Shown piece by piece: positions 27,932 through 37,824 of a stretch of DNA of 64,000 nucleotides. Position 1 is the stretch's first letter; every line of letters begins with the position of its first letter. A model generated the notes under the pieces. That model worked only from the letters and a program-made list of their open reading frames with translations, did not search any database and was not told where the DNA came from. The translations under genes and the position numbers were made by a program. The stretch is from Rhizobium sp. 11515TR (GTDB taxonomy: Bacteria; Pseudomonadota; Alphaproteobacteria; Rhizobiales; Rhizobiaceae), in assembly GCF_002277895.1 (NCBI RefSeq), contig NZ_CP022998.1, positions 2,337,501 to 2,401,500 of the forward strand, in the 5' to 3' direction.

Positions 27932-27972
27932 GCCCTCTCCCCGCAAGCGGAGAGAGGGCTGGGGTGAGGGGC
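27932..27972. repeat. Intergenic palindromic repeat of the type seen across Rhizobiaceae
   Basis: GCCCTCTCCCCGC and GCGGAGAGAGGGC form a 13-bp stem with one mismatch and a 2-base loop, followed by TGGGGTGAGGGGC. CCCTCTCC...GGTGAGGGG elements like this recur between genes in rhizobial genomes. No second copy is obvious in this window. Confidence 0.45.
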
Positions 27973-28002
27973 TCCAGGCTATCAGCAATCAGTTCGGCGC
28001 GA

Positions 28003-28812
28003 TTATTCCTTACCCAAGGCGCGGCGAATGGCTGTCTCGACCGGGCTATAAGCATTATCCGGTCGCTCCAGCTGATAGGGCTTGGCAAGCCCGATCGAAG
28101 GCTGCGCCATGAAACGCGGCGCGGCTCCTCGATGCTTTTGCGCGGCATGAACGAGGAAGGGATGGCAGATGTAGACCGCACCGGCCTTTCCCGTTGCCAA
28201 TGCGTGAGGGCGGTCGGCTCCCATCTGCTCGAGCATCATATGAGAACGCCCGTGCTCTCCGGCAGGCTCGAGATAGCGCGCCATATCCATGTGAGAGCCG
28301 ACGCGGATGCGGGTCGGCGCATCGTCTTCGCCGACATCGGAAAACAGGAATAGCGTAAGCAGAGCGCGCCCTCGCGAGGTGACATTCACGCGCCAGGCCG
28401 AGAAGTCCGTTTTCTCGTTCGGATCGCCGTCGTCACCCGGAAAGCTGAGATCGACATGCCAGCCGGCGTCGCCGGGATCGTCCGGATGCGGGAAACGCAC
28501 GGGGAAGGTGCCAAGCCCATCTCTTGGAAGCCATCGCCCGTGCCCGACCAGTTGATCGAAAGCAGCGTGCAAAATGGCCATGTTGGCGATGGTGCGGAAT
28601 GGCTCGTCACCATAGCCCGGCAACCGGACGACCGGAAATCTCCAACTTGCCGGATCGTGCTCACTGCAGGGAATATCGCGCCACATGATGGCGCGGGCTT
28701 CTGCAGCCTGTTCCTGTGAAAACGCATCATCGATGCGTATAAAACCATGTTCAATGAAATCGTTCACCTGCGCGTCGGAAAGCGCAGCCGGATACTGTTT
28801 TTCGGATGGCAT
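28003..28812 (-). CDS. Phytanoyl-CoA dioxygenase family protein
   Basis: About 269 residues with a double-stranded beta-helix Fe(II)/2-oxoglutarate oxygenase layout. The iron-binding H-x-D is WHVDLSF in the middle of the chain, and the distal histidine is in YICHPFLVHAAQ. The arginine expected for 2-oxoglutarate binding is probably in HRGAAPRFMAQPS. Substrate is unknown; family members hydroxylate lipids, compatible solutes and antibiotics. I start at ATG 28812 (MPSEKQYPAAL) with GAGAGAG upstream; GTG at 28842 is an alternative. It is a single gene between tig and sthA. Confidence 0.82.
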   Translation of the reverse strand: MPSEKQYPAALSDAQVNDFIEHGFIRIDDAFSQEQAAEARAIMWRDIPCSEHDPASWRFPVVRLPGYGDEPFRTIANMAILHAAFDQLVGHGRWLPRDGLGTFPVRFPHPDDPGDAGWHVDLSFPGDDGDPNEKTDFSAWRVNVTSRGRALLTLFLFSDVGEDDAPTRIRVGSHMDMARYLEPAGEHGRSHMMLEQMGADRPHALATGKAGAVYICHPFLVHAAQKHRGAAPRFMAQPSIGLAKPYQLERPDNAYSPVETAIRRALGKE

Positions 28813-29032
28813 GAAATCTCTCTCGATCATCGCCGTGTTCACCCTTCTTGTGCGGGCATCACGGCTGTTTCGGCAAAGACCTGCCGCGGCCTTGCGGCCG
28901 TTGAGGCGGTCTCGTCTTCATTTGGCTGAAAGCCTAGGGATCAGCGGCTTATGAAGAAGACCGAAGCGATGTTGAGAATGCTCATCATGCCGACAGAGTA
29001 GTGAGCTCCGCCGGCATGTCAATATTGACCTA

Positions 29033-30439
29033 TTAGAGTTCCGACTTGATATCGCCCATGCGGTTCCAAGCGTCGAGGCCGGCGATCTTGTAGGCTTCGG
29101 CAAGCGTCGGATAGTTGAAAGTGTTTTCGACGAAATATTCGACGGTGCCTTTGAGGTTCAGCACGGCCTGTCCGATGTGTACGAGCTCGGTGGCGCCTTC
29201 GCCGACAATATGGACGCCGAGCAGGCGGCGGGTCTTCAGCGAGAAGATCATCTTCAAGAGGCCTGTGTCGAGGCCCATGATGTGGCCGCGTGAGGTCTCG
29301 CGGAAGCGGGCGATGCCGCATTCATAGGGGATGTGTCGCTCCTTGACCTCTTCTTCGGACAGGCCGCAGGTGGAAATCTCCGGCACGGCATAGATGCCGT
29401 AGGGGAAGTATTTCGGCGGCTCCTTGGCGATCGCGCCGACGGCGACGCGGGCAGCGATGCGGCCTTGTTCCATCGAGGTGGAGGCGAGGCTCGGGAAGCC
29501 GACGACATCGCCGGCGGCAAAGATATGCGGAACCTTGGTGGCAAAGGTCTCCGGATTGACGCTCAGGCGGCCGCGCGCATCGGCTTCGAGGCCGGCTGCA
29601 GCGAGATTAAGGGTATCGGTCGCACCCATGCGGCCGGCGGCGAAGAGAACCATGTCCGTGGTGATGCGGCGGCCGTTGTCCAGCGTCAGCTCCACCTTGC
29701 CGCTCGGCAGGCGCTCGACTTTCTCTGACTTCTGACCGAGCAGCAGCTTCATGTTGCGATCGCGCAGCTGGTAGGTGAAATCCTCGACGATTTCCTTGTC
29801 GATGAAGTCGAGCATGGTCGATTTCGGATCGATCAGCGTCACCTGCGTATCGAGCGCGCTGAAGATGGTCGCATATTCGATGCCGATGACGCCGGCTCCG
29901 ATGACGACCATCGAGCGCGGCAGGTCTTCGATATCGAGCAACTCATCGCTGTCGAGAACCGTCTTGCCGTCGAAGGGCATGTAATCCGGACGGAATGGCT
30001 TGGTGCCGACGGCAAGCAGGATGCCGGCGGCGGATACGGTGACGACCTCGCCGTCATCCTTGACGATCTGCATCGTCTGCGGATCGATGAAGCTCGCCTT
30101 GCCTCGTATGTGCTGCACGCGATTGCGGGCAAATTGATGCTCGAGGACTTCCACTTCGTGGTCGAGGGTGATCAGCAGGCGGCGGCGCAGGTCTTCGGCA
30201 CTGATCTCCTGTTTGACGCGATAGGCGCGACCATAGAAGCCGCGTTCGCGCCAGCCGGAAAGGTTGAGCGCGGTTTCGCGCAGCGTCTTGGAGGGAATGG
30301 TGCCGGTGTGGACCGAGACGCCGCCGACCCGTTTGCCTTGCTCGACGACGAGTACCTTCTTGCCGAGTTTTGCGGCCTGGATAGCGCCTCTGCGGCCGGC
30401 GGGGCCGCTACCTACGACTAGGAGATCGAATTGGTCCAT
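29033..30439 (-). CDS. sthA: Soluble pyridine nucleotide transhydrogenase
   Basis: FAD enzyme that exchanges reducing equivalents between NADPH and NAD+ without proton pumping. The N-terminal FAD motif LLVVGSGPAGRRGAIQAAKLG is at about residues 5-25. The disulfide position reads GGVSVHTGTIPSKTLRE, lacking both redox cysteines, as expected of SthA rather than lipoamide dehydrogenase or glutathione reductase. The NAD-binding motif VVIGAGVIGIEYATIFSAL and the interface domain NYPTLAEAYKIAGLDAWNR are present. The length of 468 residues is standard. It is monocistronic. Confidence 0.93.
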   Translation of the reverse strand: MDQFDLLVVGSGPAGRRGAIQAAKLGKKVLVVEQGKRVGGVSVHTGTIPSKTLRETALNLSGWRERGFYGRAYRVKQEISAEDLRRRLLITLDHEVEVLEHQFARNRVQHIRGKASFIDPQTMQIVKDDGEVVTVSAAGILLAVGTKPFRPDYMPFDGKTVLDSDELLDIEDLPRSMVVIGAGVIGIEYATIFSALDTQVTLIDPKSTMLDFIDKEIVEDFTYQLRDRNMKLLLGQKSEKVERLPSGKVELTLDNGRRITTDMVLFAAGRMGATDTLNLAAAGLEADARGRLSVNPETFATKVPHIFAAGDVVGFPSLASTSMEQGRIAARVAVGAIAKEPPKYFPYGIYAVPEISTCGLSEEEVKERHIPYECGIARFRETSRGHIMGLDTGLLKMIFSLKTRRLLGVHIVGEGATELVHIGQAVLNLKGTVEYFVENTFNYPTLAEAYKIAGLDAWNRMGDIKSEL

Positions 30440-30546
30440 CGGGAAGCCTCGGATGACTGGAATGGGGAATCAATGTCGCAACGCAACATGCTCCGTCAAC
30501 CGGTAGCTTCTCAATGTTACAGATTATCTAACGGGAAGTTTGGTGT

Positions 30547-31143
30547 TCACGAGGCCGAAAGGCCGAGCCAGGGTTCCAGCTTCTCGAAAGTACGGTCCAT
30601 GGCATAGGCACGCGTGAAGGAGAACGGCAAGTGACCATAGATGATCGACATCTGGCCCTCTGCGGTAGCCTCATTCGTCTTGGCAATGGCGGCAAGGTAA
30701 AGCGCCGAGGCCAGGCCAGTTCTGTCGGCTCCGGCCTGGCAATGAATGAGGATCGGCTTGGGCGCATTCCGCATGATCTCGACAAGCTGCGCCGCTTGCT
30801 CCTGTGTCAGCTCTCGGGCCGAAGACATGTGAAAATCGATATGGTCGATATTGAGCGCTTTCGCCTCGGCAACTTCGGTATCGTACCAATGGTGGCCGCT
30901 ATTGTAGCCACGCAGGTTGATAATGGTTTTGATGCCGTATTGCTTCTGAAACTCGGCAATGCTGGTGGCCGAGGGCTGCGAAGAGCGGTAAAGTTCGCCG
31001 GCAATGACAGGATGGAAGTTCGTCGTCCAGAGCATGTGAGCATAGAAGCCGCTGGCGGCCACCAGAAAAGCCCCTGCCGCGACAAGCGCGCCGCGACCGA
31101 TAGAAAGGAGGCGATGAGCAAGCACGGGCGACATCTTCGGCAT
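30547..31143 (-). CDS. Membrane-anchored dual-specificity/tyrosine phosphatase-like protein
   Basis: 198 residues with an N-terminal hydrophobic segment (GALVAAGAFLVAASGFYAHML) and a phosphatase domain. The cysteine phosphatase loop HCQAGADRTG (HCx5R) is intact at about residues 137-146. LYRSSQPSATSIAEFQKQYGIKTIINLRGY is typical of bacterial proteins of the Siw14/DSP type. The catalytic domain is probably periplasmic. TTTGGAGATCGA lies before the ATG chosen (MPKMSPVLAH). Substrate unknown. It is separated from radC by about 260 bp. Confidence 0.85.
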   Translation of the reverse strand: MPKMSPVLAHRLLSIGRGALVAAGAFLVAASGFYAHMLWTTNFHPVIAGELYRSSQPSATSIAEFQKQYGIKTIINLRGYNSGHHWYDTEVAEAKALNIDHIDFHMSSARELTQEQAAQLVEIMRNAPKPILIHCQAGADRTGLASALYLAAIAKTNEATAEGQMSIIYGHLPFSFTRAYAMDRTFEKLEPWLGLSAS

Positions 31144-31210
31144 TCGATCTCCAAATGGCCGGCGCATGCAAGCGGATAGGCCAAATCAAACAACAGCTTC
31201 CGCGGGCGGA

Positions 31211-31312
31211 TCAGCCGACAGGAACGCGGCGATCCTTCTGCCAGATGATCCTGACGCCGAGCTGAAAAATGAAAGCGGAGATCGCTATGGCGAATTCGGG
31301 ATATTTCGCCAC
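31211..31312 (-). CDS. Possible small membrane peptide
   Basis: A 33-codon frame from GTG reads VAKYPEFAIAISAFIFQLGV and then RIIWQKDRRVPVG before TGA. The composition, one hydrophobic helix followed by a basic tail, looks protein-like in a 260-bp gap. No good ribosome site precedes the GTG and the frame is closed by TGA ten codons upstream, so it could be a relic. I recognise no family. Confidence 0.3.
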   Translation of the reverse strand: MAKYPEFAIAISAFIFQLGVRIIWQKDRRVPVG

Positions 31313-31403
31313 GACCGGACGGATGCGATTCGATAATGATCACATGAAATCAAAATCATATAATATAGATTTGAAGTATTGGATTATCTCATGTGCGACA
31401 ATT

Positions 31404-32261
31404 TCAAATTAGCCGCAATGCGCGAAAGCTGACATGGCCGTTTTTTCCGATGATAACATGGTCGTGAACGGTGATGCCCAAGGGTTTGGCAGTGTCTATG
31501 ATGGTCTTGGTCATGTCGATATCGGCACGCGAAGGTGTCGGATCTCCTGACGGGTGATTATGCACCAGAATCACTGCGGAGGCGGAGAGTTCGAGCGCGC
31601 GCTTGACGACCTCGCGCGGATAGACCGGCGTATGATCGACCGTGCCGAAACCCTGCACCTCATCGGCGATCAAGGCGTTGCGCTTATCGAGAAACAGCAG
31701 GCGGAATTGCTCGCGCGCTTCGTGCGCCATCGCGGCGTGACAATAATCGATGAGCGCCTTCCAGGAGGAGAGTACGGGTTTGCCCGTCAATTCGCTCTTC
31801 AGCATGCGCTGTGCGACGCTTGCCACCAGCTTCAGGTCGTGCGCAACCGCATCGCCGACGCCGCTGACCTCGGTCAACAGGCTGACCGGAGCACCGAACA
31901 CGCCGCCGAGCGAGCCGAAGCGGGCTAGTAGAGCCTTGGCGATCGGCTTCGTATCGCGGCGCGGGATCAGCCGGAAGAGCAGCAACTCGAGGATTTCATA
32001 ATCGGCCAGTGCCGTATCGCCGCCGTCGCGATAGCGATTGCGCAACCGCTCGCGGTGCCCATGATAATGGGCTTCGGCGTTTATTGGGGCAGGTTTTGCC
32101 GTCGGCGCGGATTTGGCGGCCCGTGACGCGGGCTTGGCGGCTTGTGGTGCGAAGAACAGTCGTTCGTCGAGAAACGGGGCCTCTTCCAAAGCCTCCGTCT
32201 CCCCGCTTCTGTCGAGGGGCATGTCGCCATGTCCATTGGAAGAAGCGGGACGTTTCGCCAT
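31404..32261 (-). CDS. radC: RadC family JAB/MPN-domain protein
   Basis: 285 residues. The C-terminal MPN domain carries the JAMM metal motif: E in [16 protein letters not shown] and [16 protein letters not shown]. The helix-hairpin-helix-like region includes [26 protein letters not shown]. The first 75 residues are a low-complexity Ala/Pro/Lys extension. Despite the name, a DNA-repair role for RadC is doubtful, and the JAMM suggests a protease or nuclease-type activity. The start ATG lies three bases after the map stop in the same direction, so map-radC is probably one transcript. Confidence 0.93.
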   Translation of the reverse strand: MAKRPASSNGHGDMPLDRSGETEALEEAPFLDERLFFAPQAAKPASRAAKSAPTAKPAPINAEAHYHGHRERLRNRYRDGGDTALADYEILELLLFRLIPRRDTKPIAKALLARFGSLGGVFGAPVSLLTEVSGVGDAVAHDLKLVASVAQRMLKSELTGKPVLSSWKALIDYCHAAMAHEAREQFRLLFLDKRNALIADEVQGFGTVDHTPVYPREVVKRALELSASAVILVHNHPSGDPTPSRADIDMTKTIIDTAKPLGITVHDHVIIGKNGHVSFRALRLI

Positions 32262-32264
32262 AGA

Positions 32265-33101
32265 CTATCCCTGCAGTGGCGGCAGGCCGGGGCGGTCGAG
32301 GCCGCCGGGCGACAGGGTGAAGATTTCGCAGCCCGTGGCCGTGACGCCCACCGTGTGCTCGTATTGTGCCGAGAGCGAGCGGTCGCGCGTGACGGCCGTC
32401 CAGCCGTCACCGAGCACTTTCACATGCGGCTTGCCGAGATTGATCATCGGCTCGATGGTGAAGATCATGCCCTCGCGCAGCTCCGGGCCATCATTGATCC
32501 GGCCGTAATGCAGGATATTCGGCGAGTCATGGAAGAGGCTGCCGACGCCATGGCCGCAGAAGTCGCGTACGACCGAGCAGCGTTCACCCTCGGCATAGGT
32601 CTGGATCGCTTCGCCGATGGCGCCGGTGCGGGCACCCGGACGAACGGCGGCAATGCCGCGCATCAGGGATTCGTAGGTGACTTCCAGCAGCCGCTCGGCT
32701 GAGCGCTTGATTTCGCCGACCGGATACATGCGGCTCGAATCGCCATGCCAGCCATCGAGCACATAGGTCACGTCGATATTGACGATATCGCCTTCGCGCA
32801 GCGGCTTGTCGTTGGGAATGCCATGGCAGACGACGTGATTGATCGACGTGCAGGAGGATTTCATGTAGCCGCGATAGTTCAGCGTCGCCGGATAGGCGCC
32901 GTGATCCATGCCGAATTCGAAAACGAAGCGGTCGATGACGTCGGTGGGAACACCGGGCTTGACGATCGCGGCGAGTTCATCGAGGCAGCGGGCGGTCAGC
33001 TGGCATGCCTTGCGCATTCCGGCAAAGGCATCCTGCCCGTAAATGCGGATAGCGCCCGTATTCTTCGCCGGCGCCGTTGCCGCTTCGATGTAATTCACCA
33101 T
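32265..33101 (-). CDS. map: Type I methionine aminopeptidase
   Basis: Removes the initiator methionine from nascent proteins with two metal ions. Metal ligands are visible in order: the two aspartates in NIDVTYVLDGWHGDSSRMYPVG, His in FCGHGVGSLFHDSPN, and glutamates in EGMIFTIEPMI and SAQYEHTVGVT. Length of 278 residues, with an N-terminal extension relative to E. coli, is common in alphaproteobacteria. It lies between sfsA (2 bp) and radC (3 bp) in the same direction, so the three form an operon. Confidence 0.96.
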   Translation of the reverse strand: MVNYIEAATAPAKNTGAIRIYGQDAFAGMRKACQLTARCLDELAAIVKPGVPTDVIDRFVFEFGMDHGAYPATLNYRGYMKSSCTSINHVVCHGIPNDKPLREGDIVNIDVTYVLDGWHGDSSRMYPVGEIKRSAERLLEVTYESLMRGIAAVRPGARTGAIGEAIQTYAEGERCSVVRDFCGHGVGSLFHDSPNILHYGRINDGPELREGMIFTIEPMINLGKPHVKVLGDGWTAVTRDRSLSAQYEHTVGVTATGCEIFTLSPGGLDRPGLPPLQG

Positions 33102-33103
33102 GA

Positions 33104-33850
33104 CTAGCCTTTGGTAGAGATCTTAAACTGTTCTAATGCAGCTATGCCGGGTTCGTCTATCGGGATCAACCCGGCAGGCGCGATTTCCGTCGGCGAAACC
33201 CTGCATTTCAGCGCATAGACCTCGACACCACGCTTCAAAGCGCGATCATAGGCCCTGGCGTAGACCGGATCGAGATCGCTGCAAATCCGGAAGCGATGGC
33301 AATCATTGCGCTGGATCACGAACAACATGACGGAGCGGTAGCCGGCCTCGGCCATATCGCCGAGTTCTTCCAGATGCTTGGCGCCGCGGGCTGTCGCCGT
33401 GTCAGGAAATTCCGCAAGGCCCGGCTGTCGCATGAAATGGACGTTTTTCACCTCGACATAGGTGGTTGTCCGCAAAGGGTCGGTCAAGAGCAGGTCGATG
33501 CGGGAGTTGCGGCCGTAATTCTGCTCGCGTTTGACAGCCGTATAATCGCCGAGATCGGAGACCTGTCCGAGCGCGATCGCTTCGGCTGCAATGCGGTTCG
33601 GCATGGCGGTGTTGACGCCAACGGTCGTGTCATCGGCTTCGATCAGTTCGAAGACATGACGGTATTTTCGCATCGCGCCCTCGTGCTCGGAAAGCCAGAT
33701 GCGCGAACCGGGCGTTGTGAGTCCAAGCATCGAGCCGGTATTGGGGCAGGAGCCGGTGATGAAGGTGCCGTCCTCCAGCTCGGCATCGAAGAGGAAGCGC
33801 TTGTAGCGGGAAATCAGGCGGGCAGGGACGAGAGGCGAAGGAAATTGCAT
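33104..33850 (-). CDS. sfsA: Sugar fermentation stimulation protein SfsA
   Basis: 248 residues. The start [20 protein letters not shown], followed by [25 protein letters not shown] and later [16 protein letters not shown], is typical of the SfsA family. The family has an OB fold plus a nuclease-like domain (D and VEVKN motif), and the E. coli protein was linked to maltose metabolism. Real activity is unknown. Twenty upstream codons are open but overlap the phaC end region. map follows with 2 bp spacing. Confidence 0.93.
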   Translation of the reverse strand: MQFPSPLVPARLISRYKRFLFDAELEDGTFITGSCPNTGSMLGLTTPGSRIWLSEHEGAMRKYRHVFELIEADDTTVGVNTAMPNRIAAEAIALGQVSDLGDYTAVKREQNYGRNSRIDLLLTDPLRTTTYVEVKNVHFMRQPGLAEFPDTATARGAKHLEELGDMAEAGYRSVMLFVIQRNDCHRFRICSDLDPVYARAYDRALKRGVEVYALKCRVSPTEIAPAGLIPIDEPGIAALEQFKISTKG

Positions 33851-33863
33851 GATTGGTGATGGT

Positions 33864-35711
33864 TTACGCCCGTTCCATGACGAAGCTGCCGGGTGCCTCC
33901 TCAAGCGCATTGAGGGCTTTGCCGCCGGGTTTGCGCGCAGCCGTCATGCGATGGTCTTGCGCGAGGATCCAGGCGTGCCAATGCGGCCACCATGAGCCAG
34001 GCGTCTCCTTTGCCCCGGCGAGCCAATCCTCATAGTCGCCGCCGGTCGGGCCGCCCGTCCAGAACTGGTATTTGTGCTTGTCAGGCGGGTTTACGACGCC
34101 GGCGATGTGACCGGAGCCGGTCACGACGAATTCCACCGGACCGCCGAAATACTGGCTGCCGACGAAGACGGATTTGGCCGGCGCGATATGATCCTCGCGC
34201 GTTGCCAGATTGTAGACCGGGATGCGTACGTCCTTCAGCGACAGCGACTTGCCGTCGAGCACCATCTTGCCCTGGCTCAGCGCATTGTTGAGGTAGCAGT
34301 TGCGCAGGTAGAATGAATGGTTGGCCGCGGCCATGCGGGTCGAATCGGCATTCCAGAACAGGAGATCGAAGGGCAGCGGTTCTTGCCCCTTCAGATAGTT
34401 GTTGACGAAATAGGGCCAGATCAGTTCGGAGGCGCGCAGCATGTTGAAGGCCGTCGCCATCTTCGAGCCTTCGAGATAGCCGAGCACGTTCATCTGCTCT
34501 TCGAGTGCTGCAATCTGCTCTTCGTCGACGAAAACCTTCAGATCGCCGGCAAAGGTGAAATCGACCTGCGTCGTCAGGAAGGTTACCGTGCGGATGCGCT
34601 TGTTCTTTTCCTTGGCATGGAGGGCGAGCGTCGCCGCCAGCAGTGTGCCGCCGACGCAATATCCCACGGCATTGACCTCCTGCTCGCCCGTCGCCTTTTC
34701 GATCGTTTCGAGTGCGAAATCGATGCCTTCGCGGGCATAGGAGGTCCAGTCCTTCGCCGCATGACGATGGTCGGGGTTCACCCAGGAAATGACGAAGACG
34801 GTGTGACCCTGCTCCACACACCATTTAATGAAGGATTTCTGTGGGTTGAGGTCGAGAATGTAGAATTTGTTGATCCAGGGCGGGCAGATCAGCAGTGGCC
34901 GCTTCAGCACCTTGTCCGTCGCCGGTTCGTATTGGATCACCTGGCAGACATCGCTTTGCGCGATCACCTTGCCTGGCGTCAGCGCCATGTCGCGGCCGAC
35001 GGCGAATTTCGTCATGTCGGTTTGACGCAGGCGCAACTCGCCATGGCCAAGGCTGATATCCTCCGCCAGCATCTTCATGCCGCGCACGAGATTCTCGGCA
35101 TTGGAGGCGATGGTCTCGCGATAGACCTGCGGGTTGGTCGCGACAAAATTGGTTGGCGAAAAGGCGGCGGTGATCTGCTTCGTGTAGAACGCCGCCTTGT
35201 GGCGTGTATGCTCGTCCAGCCCTTCCGCTTCGCCGACCAGCTTTTCCGCCCAATTTGATGTCAGAAGATAGGTCTGCTTCAGGAAGTCGAAAAAGGGGTT
35301 CTTCTGCCAGTCCTCATCGGCGAAGCGCTTGTCCTTGACCGGTTCGGCTTCAGGCTCGGCGGACGAATCGCCGCTGAGGCGTTGCATGGTTTTCGTCCAC
35401 AGGCCGAAATAGCCGGAAAGCAGGTGAGTCTGCGCTTCCAGCGTCCGGCGGGGATCAGAAAGCCAGTATTCTCCGACCTTGGATAGCGTCTTGACCATGT
35501 CGGTGAAGGGATCGGCAACCGTATCGACCTTCTCGCCGCGTTCGCGCGGCGCAAGCCAGGCCGAGGCTGCCTTGCCGAGATTTTCCAGCGCACGGGCAAA
35601 GTTGACGGCCATCGCTTCGGGATCCCTGACGATGTAAGGCTCGACTGACTTTGGATCAAAGCCGGGAAAGCCGCCGTTGCCTTCATTTTTGTCCCGCTTG
35701 CTGTCGGTCAC
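33864..35711 (-). CDS. phaC: Class I poly(3-hydroxyalkanoate) synthase
   Basis: Polymerises (R)-3-hydroxyacyl-CoA into storage polyester at the granule surface. The lipase-like box [14 protein letters not shown] holds the catalytic cysteine, and the remaining triad is probably Asp in ATREDHIAP and His in [36 protein letters not shown] and [17 protein letters not shown] are family hallmarks. At 615 residues it is a full-length class I enzyme. It is divergent from a small lipoprotein gene; the gap between them holds an inverted repeat TGCGAC-N10-GTCGCA. A phasin gene lies 21 kb away. Confidence 0.96.
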   Translation of the reverse strand: MTDSKRDKNEGNGGFPGFDPKSVEPYIVRDPEAMAVNFARALENLGKAASAWLAPRERGEKVDTVADPFTDMVKTLSKVGEYWLSDPRRTLEAQTHLLSGYFGLWTKTMQRLSGDSSAEPEAEPVKDKRFADEDWQKNPFFDFLKQTYLLTSNWAEKLVGEAEGLDEHTRHKAAFYTKQITAAFSPTNFVATNPQVYRETIASNAENLVRGMKMLAEDISLGHGELRLRQTDMTKFAVGRDMALTPGKVIAQSDVCQVIQYEPATDKVLKRPLLICPPWINKFYILDLNPQKSFIKWCVEQGHTVFVISWVNPDHRHAAKDWTSYAREGIDFALETIEKATGEQEVNAVGYCVGGTLLAATLALHAKEKNKRIRTVTFLTTQVDFTFAGDLKVFVDEEQIAALEEQMNVLGYLEGSKMATAFNMLRASELIWPYFVNNYLKGQEPLPFDLLFWNADSTRMAAANHSFYLRNCYLNNALSQGKMVLDGKSLSLKDVRIPVYNLATREDHIAPAKSVFVGSQYFGGPVEFVVTGSGHIAGVVNPPDKHKYQFWTGGPTGGDYEDWLAGAKETPGSWWPHWHAWILAQDHRMTAARKPGGKALNALEEAPGSFVMERA

Positions 35712-35816
35712 GCATCATCCTCCCGGCGGCAGCTCGTGTCTTGTTTTCCATTTGTACATCTTGCGGGAAAAGGAATACAAGTCGAATGAAACGCAACCCT
35801 GCTCTTGCTTTGCTGC

Positions 35817-35838
35817 TGCGACAAATTTAACAGTCGCA
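35817..35838. promoter_or_regulatory. Inverted repeat TGCGAC-N10-GTCGCA between phaC and the lipoprotein gene
   Basis: Two perfect 6-bp half sites on one helical-turn-plus spacing (16 bp centre to centre) lie in the divergent promoter region. Similar TGCG(A/G)CGCAC elements are upstream of the phasin gene. It is a candidate operator for a PHA regulator such as PhaR/AniA. Confidence 0.3.
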
Positions 35839-35871
35839 ACCCACAGCAAGGAATAGCGCAGGAAGACAATT

Positions 35872-36324
35872 ATGGGCGGCGGCATGGTGGCAAGACTGAA
35901 CCGGTATTCCGTACTCTGCGGTGCAATGTGCGGAATTCTCGCATTGACGCTCGCGGGCTGCTCGACACCCGAGGAAAAGGCGGCCTTCGCCAAGCGCAAG
36001 CAACCGCCTCAGGCTGTCATCGTAAAACCCGCCAAGGGCACGCCGGTGGTGGAAACCAGCACGCAGCAATATTACAAGGACGGCTATCCTTCCTTCAACG
36101 CGCCGCCGACCGCGGCAAACGTCCAGATCAACGATCAGCAGGCCGGCGATCTGGCTAAGCAGCTGACGGCACTTGGATCGCAGCGCAAGGCTGGCGCGAT
36201 TTCTGAGGCCGAGTACCAGAAGCGCGTCGCCGAGATGCGCAAGCTCGCAGCCGAACATGGCCAGGATACGCTGCAGGAAATTCAGAAAGAGGGCGGCACG
36301 CAGCCTGCCTCAACGCAGAATTAG
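35872..36324 (+). CDS. Small lipoprotein of unknown function
   Basis: 150 residues. A signal peptide ends in the lipobox LTLAGC with Cys30, so the mature protein should be lipidated and envelope-bound. The C-terminal part (AKQLTALGSQRKAGAISEAEYQKRVAEM) resembles a SHOCT-type short helical segment. AGGAAG lies six bases before the ATG; a second in-frame ATG (MVARLNRY) is four codons on. It is divergent from phaC and upstream of the AlaC-type aminotransferase with a 210-bp gap. Confidence 0.8.
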   Translation: MGGGMVARLNRYSVLCGAMCGILALTLAGCSTPEEKAAFAKRKQPPQAVIVKPAKGTPVVETSTQQYYKDGYPSFNAPPTAANVQINDQQAGDLAKQLTALGSQRKAGAISEAEYQKRVAEMRKLAAEHGQDTLQEIQKEGGTQPASTQN

Positions 36325-36534
36325 CCTTGCGTTTCAGGCGATTTGGACGCAAAGCGTTCGGATAGGCTGAATTTGGATGTATCTGGCCGGCGGATTGCAT
36401 TTTGCGTGCATAAGCGCCCAAGATTCACCTTATCTTTCGAGATAGCATGAATACGGCGCCGCGAGTCCCAAGTTCGTATCGCGGCTGGCCGGGAGATCAA
36501 CGAACTTCAGCGCGGTTTTGAGGGCCGCTGTCCC

Positions 36535-37767
36535 ATGGGGAAAGAAATGGAAGAGTTTCATAAAGTCCGGCGTTTGCCGCCCTACGTTTTCGAACAGGTC
36601 AATCGTTTGAAAGCGAGCGCGCGAGCGGGCGGGGCGGACATTATCGACCTCGGCATGGGCAATCCAGATCTTCCAACTCCCAAGGCGATCGTCGACAAGC
36701 TGTGCGAAGTGGTCCAGGACCCGCGCACACATCGCTATTCCTCTTCCAAGGGCATTCCGGGCCTTCGCCGCGCGCAGGCCGCCTATTATGCCCGCCGTTT
36801 CGGTGTGAAGCTCAATCCCGATACGCAGGTGGTCGCCACCCTCGGCTCCAAGGAAGGCTTCGCCAATATGGCGCAGGCGATCACGGCGCCCGGCGACGTC
36901 ATTCTCTGCCCGAACCCGACCTATCCGATCCATGCCTTCGGCTTCCTGATGGCCGGCGGTGTGATCCGTTCGATCCCGGTCGAGCCGGATGACAGCTTCT
37001 TTCCGCCTCTGGAACGGGCCGTGCGCCACTCGATCCCGAAGCCGCTTGCGCTCATCCTGAACTATCCGTCGAATCCGACGGCCTATGTCGCGACGCTCGA
37101 TTTCTACAAGGAAGTCGTCGCCTTCGCCAAGAAGCACGACATCATCGTGCTTTCGGATCTGGCCTATTCGGAGATCTACTTCGACGACGCGCCGCCGCCG
37201 TCGGTGCTGGAGGTTCCGGGCGCCATCGACGTGACGGTCGAATTCACCTCGATGTCGAAGACCTTCTCCATGCCCGGCTGGCGCATGGGCTTTGCCGTTG
37301 GCAACGAGCGGCTGATTGCGGCGCTGACGCGCGTTAAGTCCTACCTCGATTACGGCGCCTTCACGCCAATCCAGGTGGCGGCGACCCACGCCCTCAACGG
37401 TGACGGCTCCGACATCGCCGAAGTGCGCAACATCTATAAGCGCCGCCGCGACGTTCTGGTCGACAGCTTCGGCAAAGCCGGCTTCGATGTGCCGCCGCCG
37501 GCCGCGACCATGTTTGCCTGGGCGAAGATCCCGGAAAAGTTCCGTCATCTCGGCTCGCTGGAGTTCTCCAAGCTTCTGGTCGAGAAGGCGGACATCGCGG
37601 TCGCTCCCGGCATCGGCTTCGGCGAACAGGGCGACGATTATGTCCGCATCGCGCTTGTTGAAAACGAACACCGCATCCGTCAGGCGGCGCGCAATCTGAA
37701 GCGCTTCCTCTCCACCGCGGACGAGACGATGCATAATGTTATTTCGCTGAACGCTCACCGTTCATAA
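36535..37767 (+). CDS. alaC: PLP-dependent aminotransferase, AlaC type
   Basis: Class I/II fold-type I aminotransferase of 410 residues. LPPYVFEQVNRLKASARAGG, IIDLGMGNPDLPTPKAIVDKL and SLGSKEG-like text (ATLGSKEGFANMAQAI) follow E. coli AlaC closely. The PLP lysine is in TSMSKTFSMPGWRMGF, and the substrate arginine is in YVRIALVENEHRIRQA. AlaC makes alanine from pyruvate with glutamate; LL-diaminopimelate aminotransferase is a related possibility. hom follows 57 bp downstream, a pairing common in rhizobia. Confidence 0.85.
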   Translation: MGKEMEEFHKVRRLPPYVFEQVNRLKASARAGGADIIDLGMGNPDLPTPKAIVDKLCEVVQDPRTHRYSSSKGIPGLRRAQAAYYARRFGVKLNPDTQVVATLGSKEGFANMAQAITAPGDVILCPNPTYPIHAFGFLMAGGVIRSIPVEPDDSFFPPLERAVRHSIPKPLALILNYPSNPTAYVATLDFYKEVVAFAKKHDIIVLSDLAYSEIYFDDAPPPSVLEVPGAIDVTVEFTSMSKTFSMPGWRMGFAVGNERLIAALTRVKSYLDYGAFTPIQVAATHALNGDGSDIAEVRNIYKRRRDVLVDSFGKAGFDVPPPAATMFAWAKIPEKFRHLGSLEFSKLLVEKADIAVAPGIGFGEQGDDYVRIALVENEHRIRQAARNLKRFLSTADETMHNVISLNAHRS

Positions 37768-37824
37768 TATCGCGCGGCAGCCGTTCCCGCGGCTGCCGTT
37801 CCCAATACTGATCAGGAATTTTCC

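Noticed and set aside
36431..36446. Short hairpin TATCT-TTCG-AGATA upstream of the aminotransferase as a riboswitch
   Set aside because: A 5-bp stem alone does not make a SAM or other riboswitch; no further conserved elements were seen.
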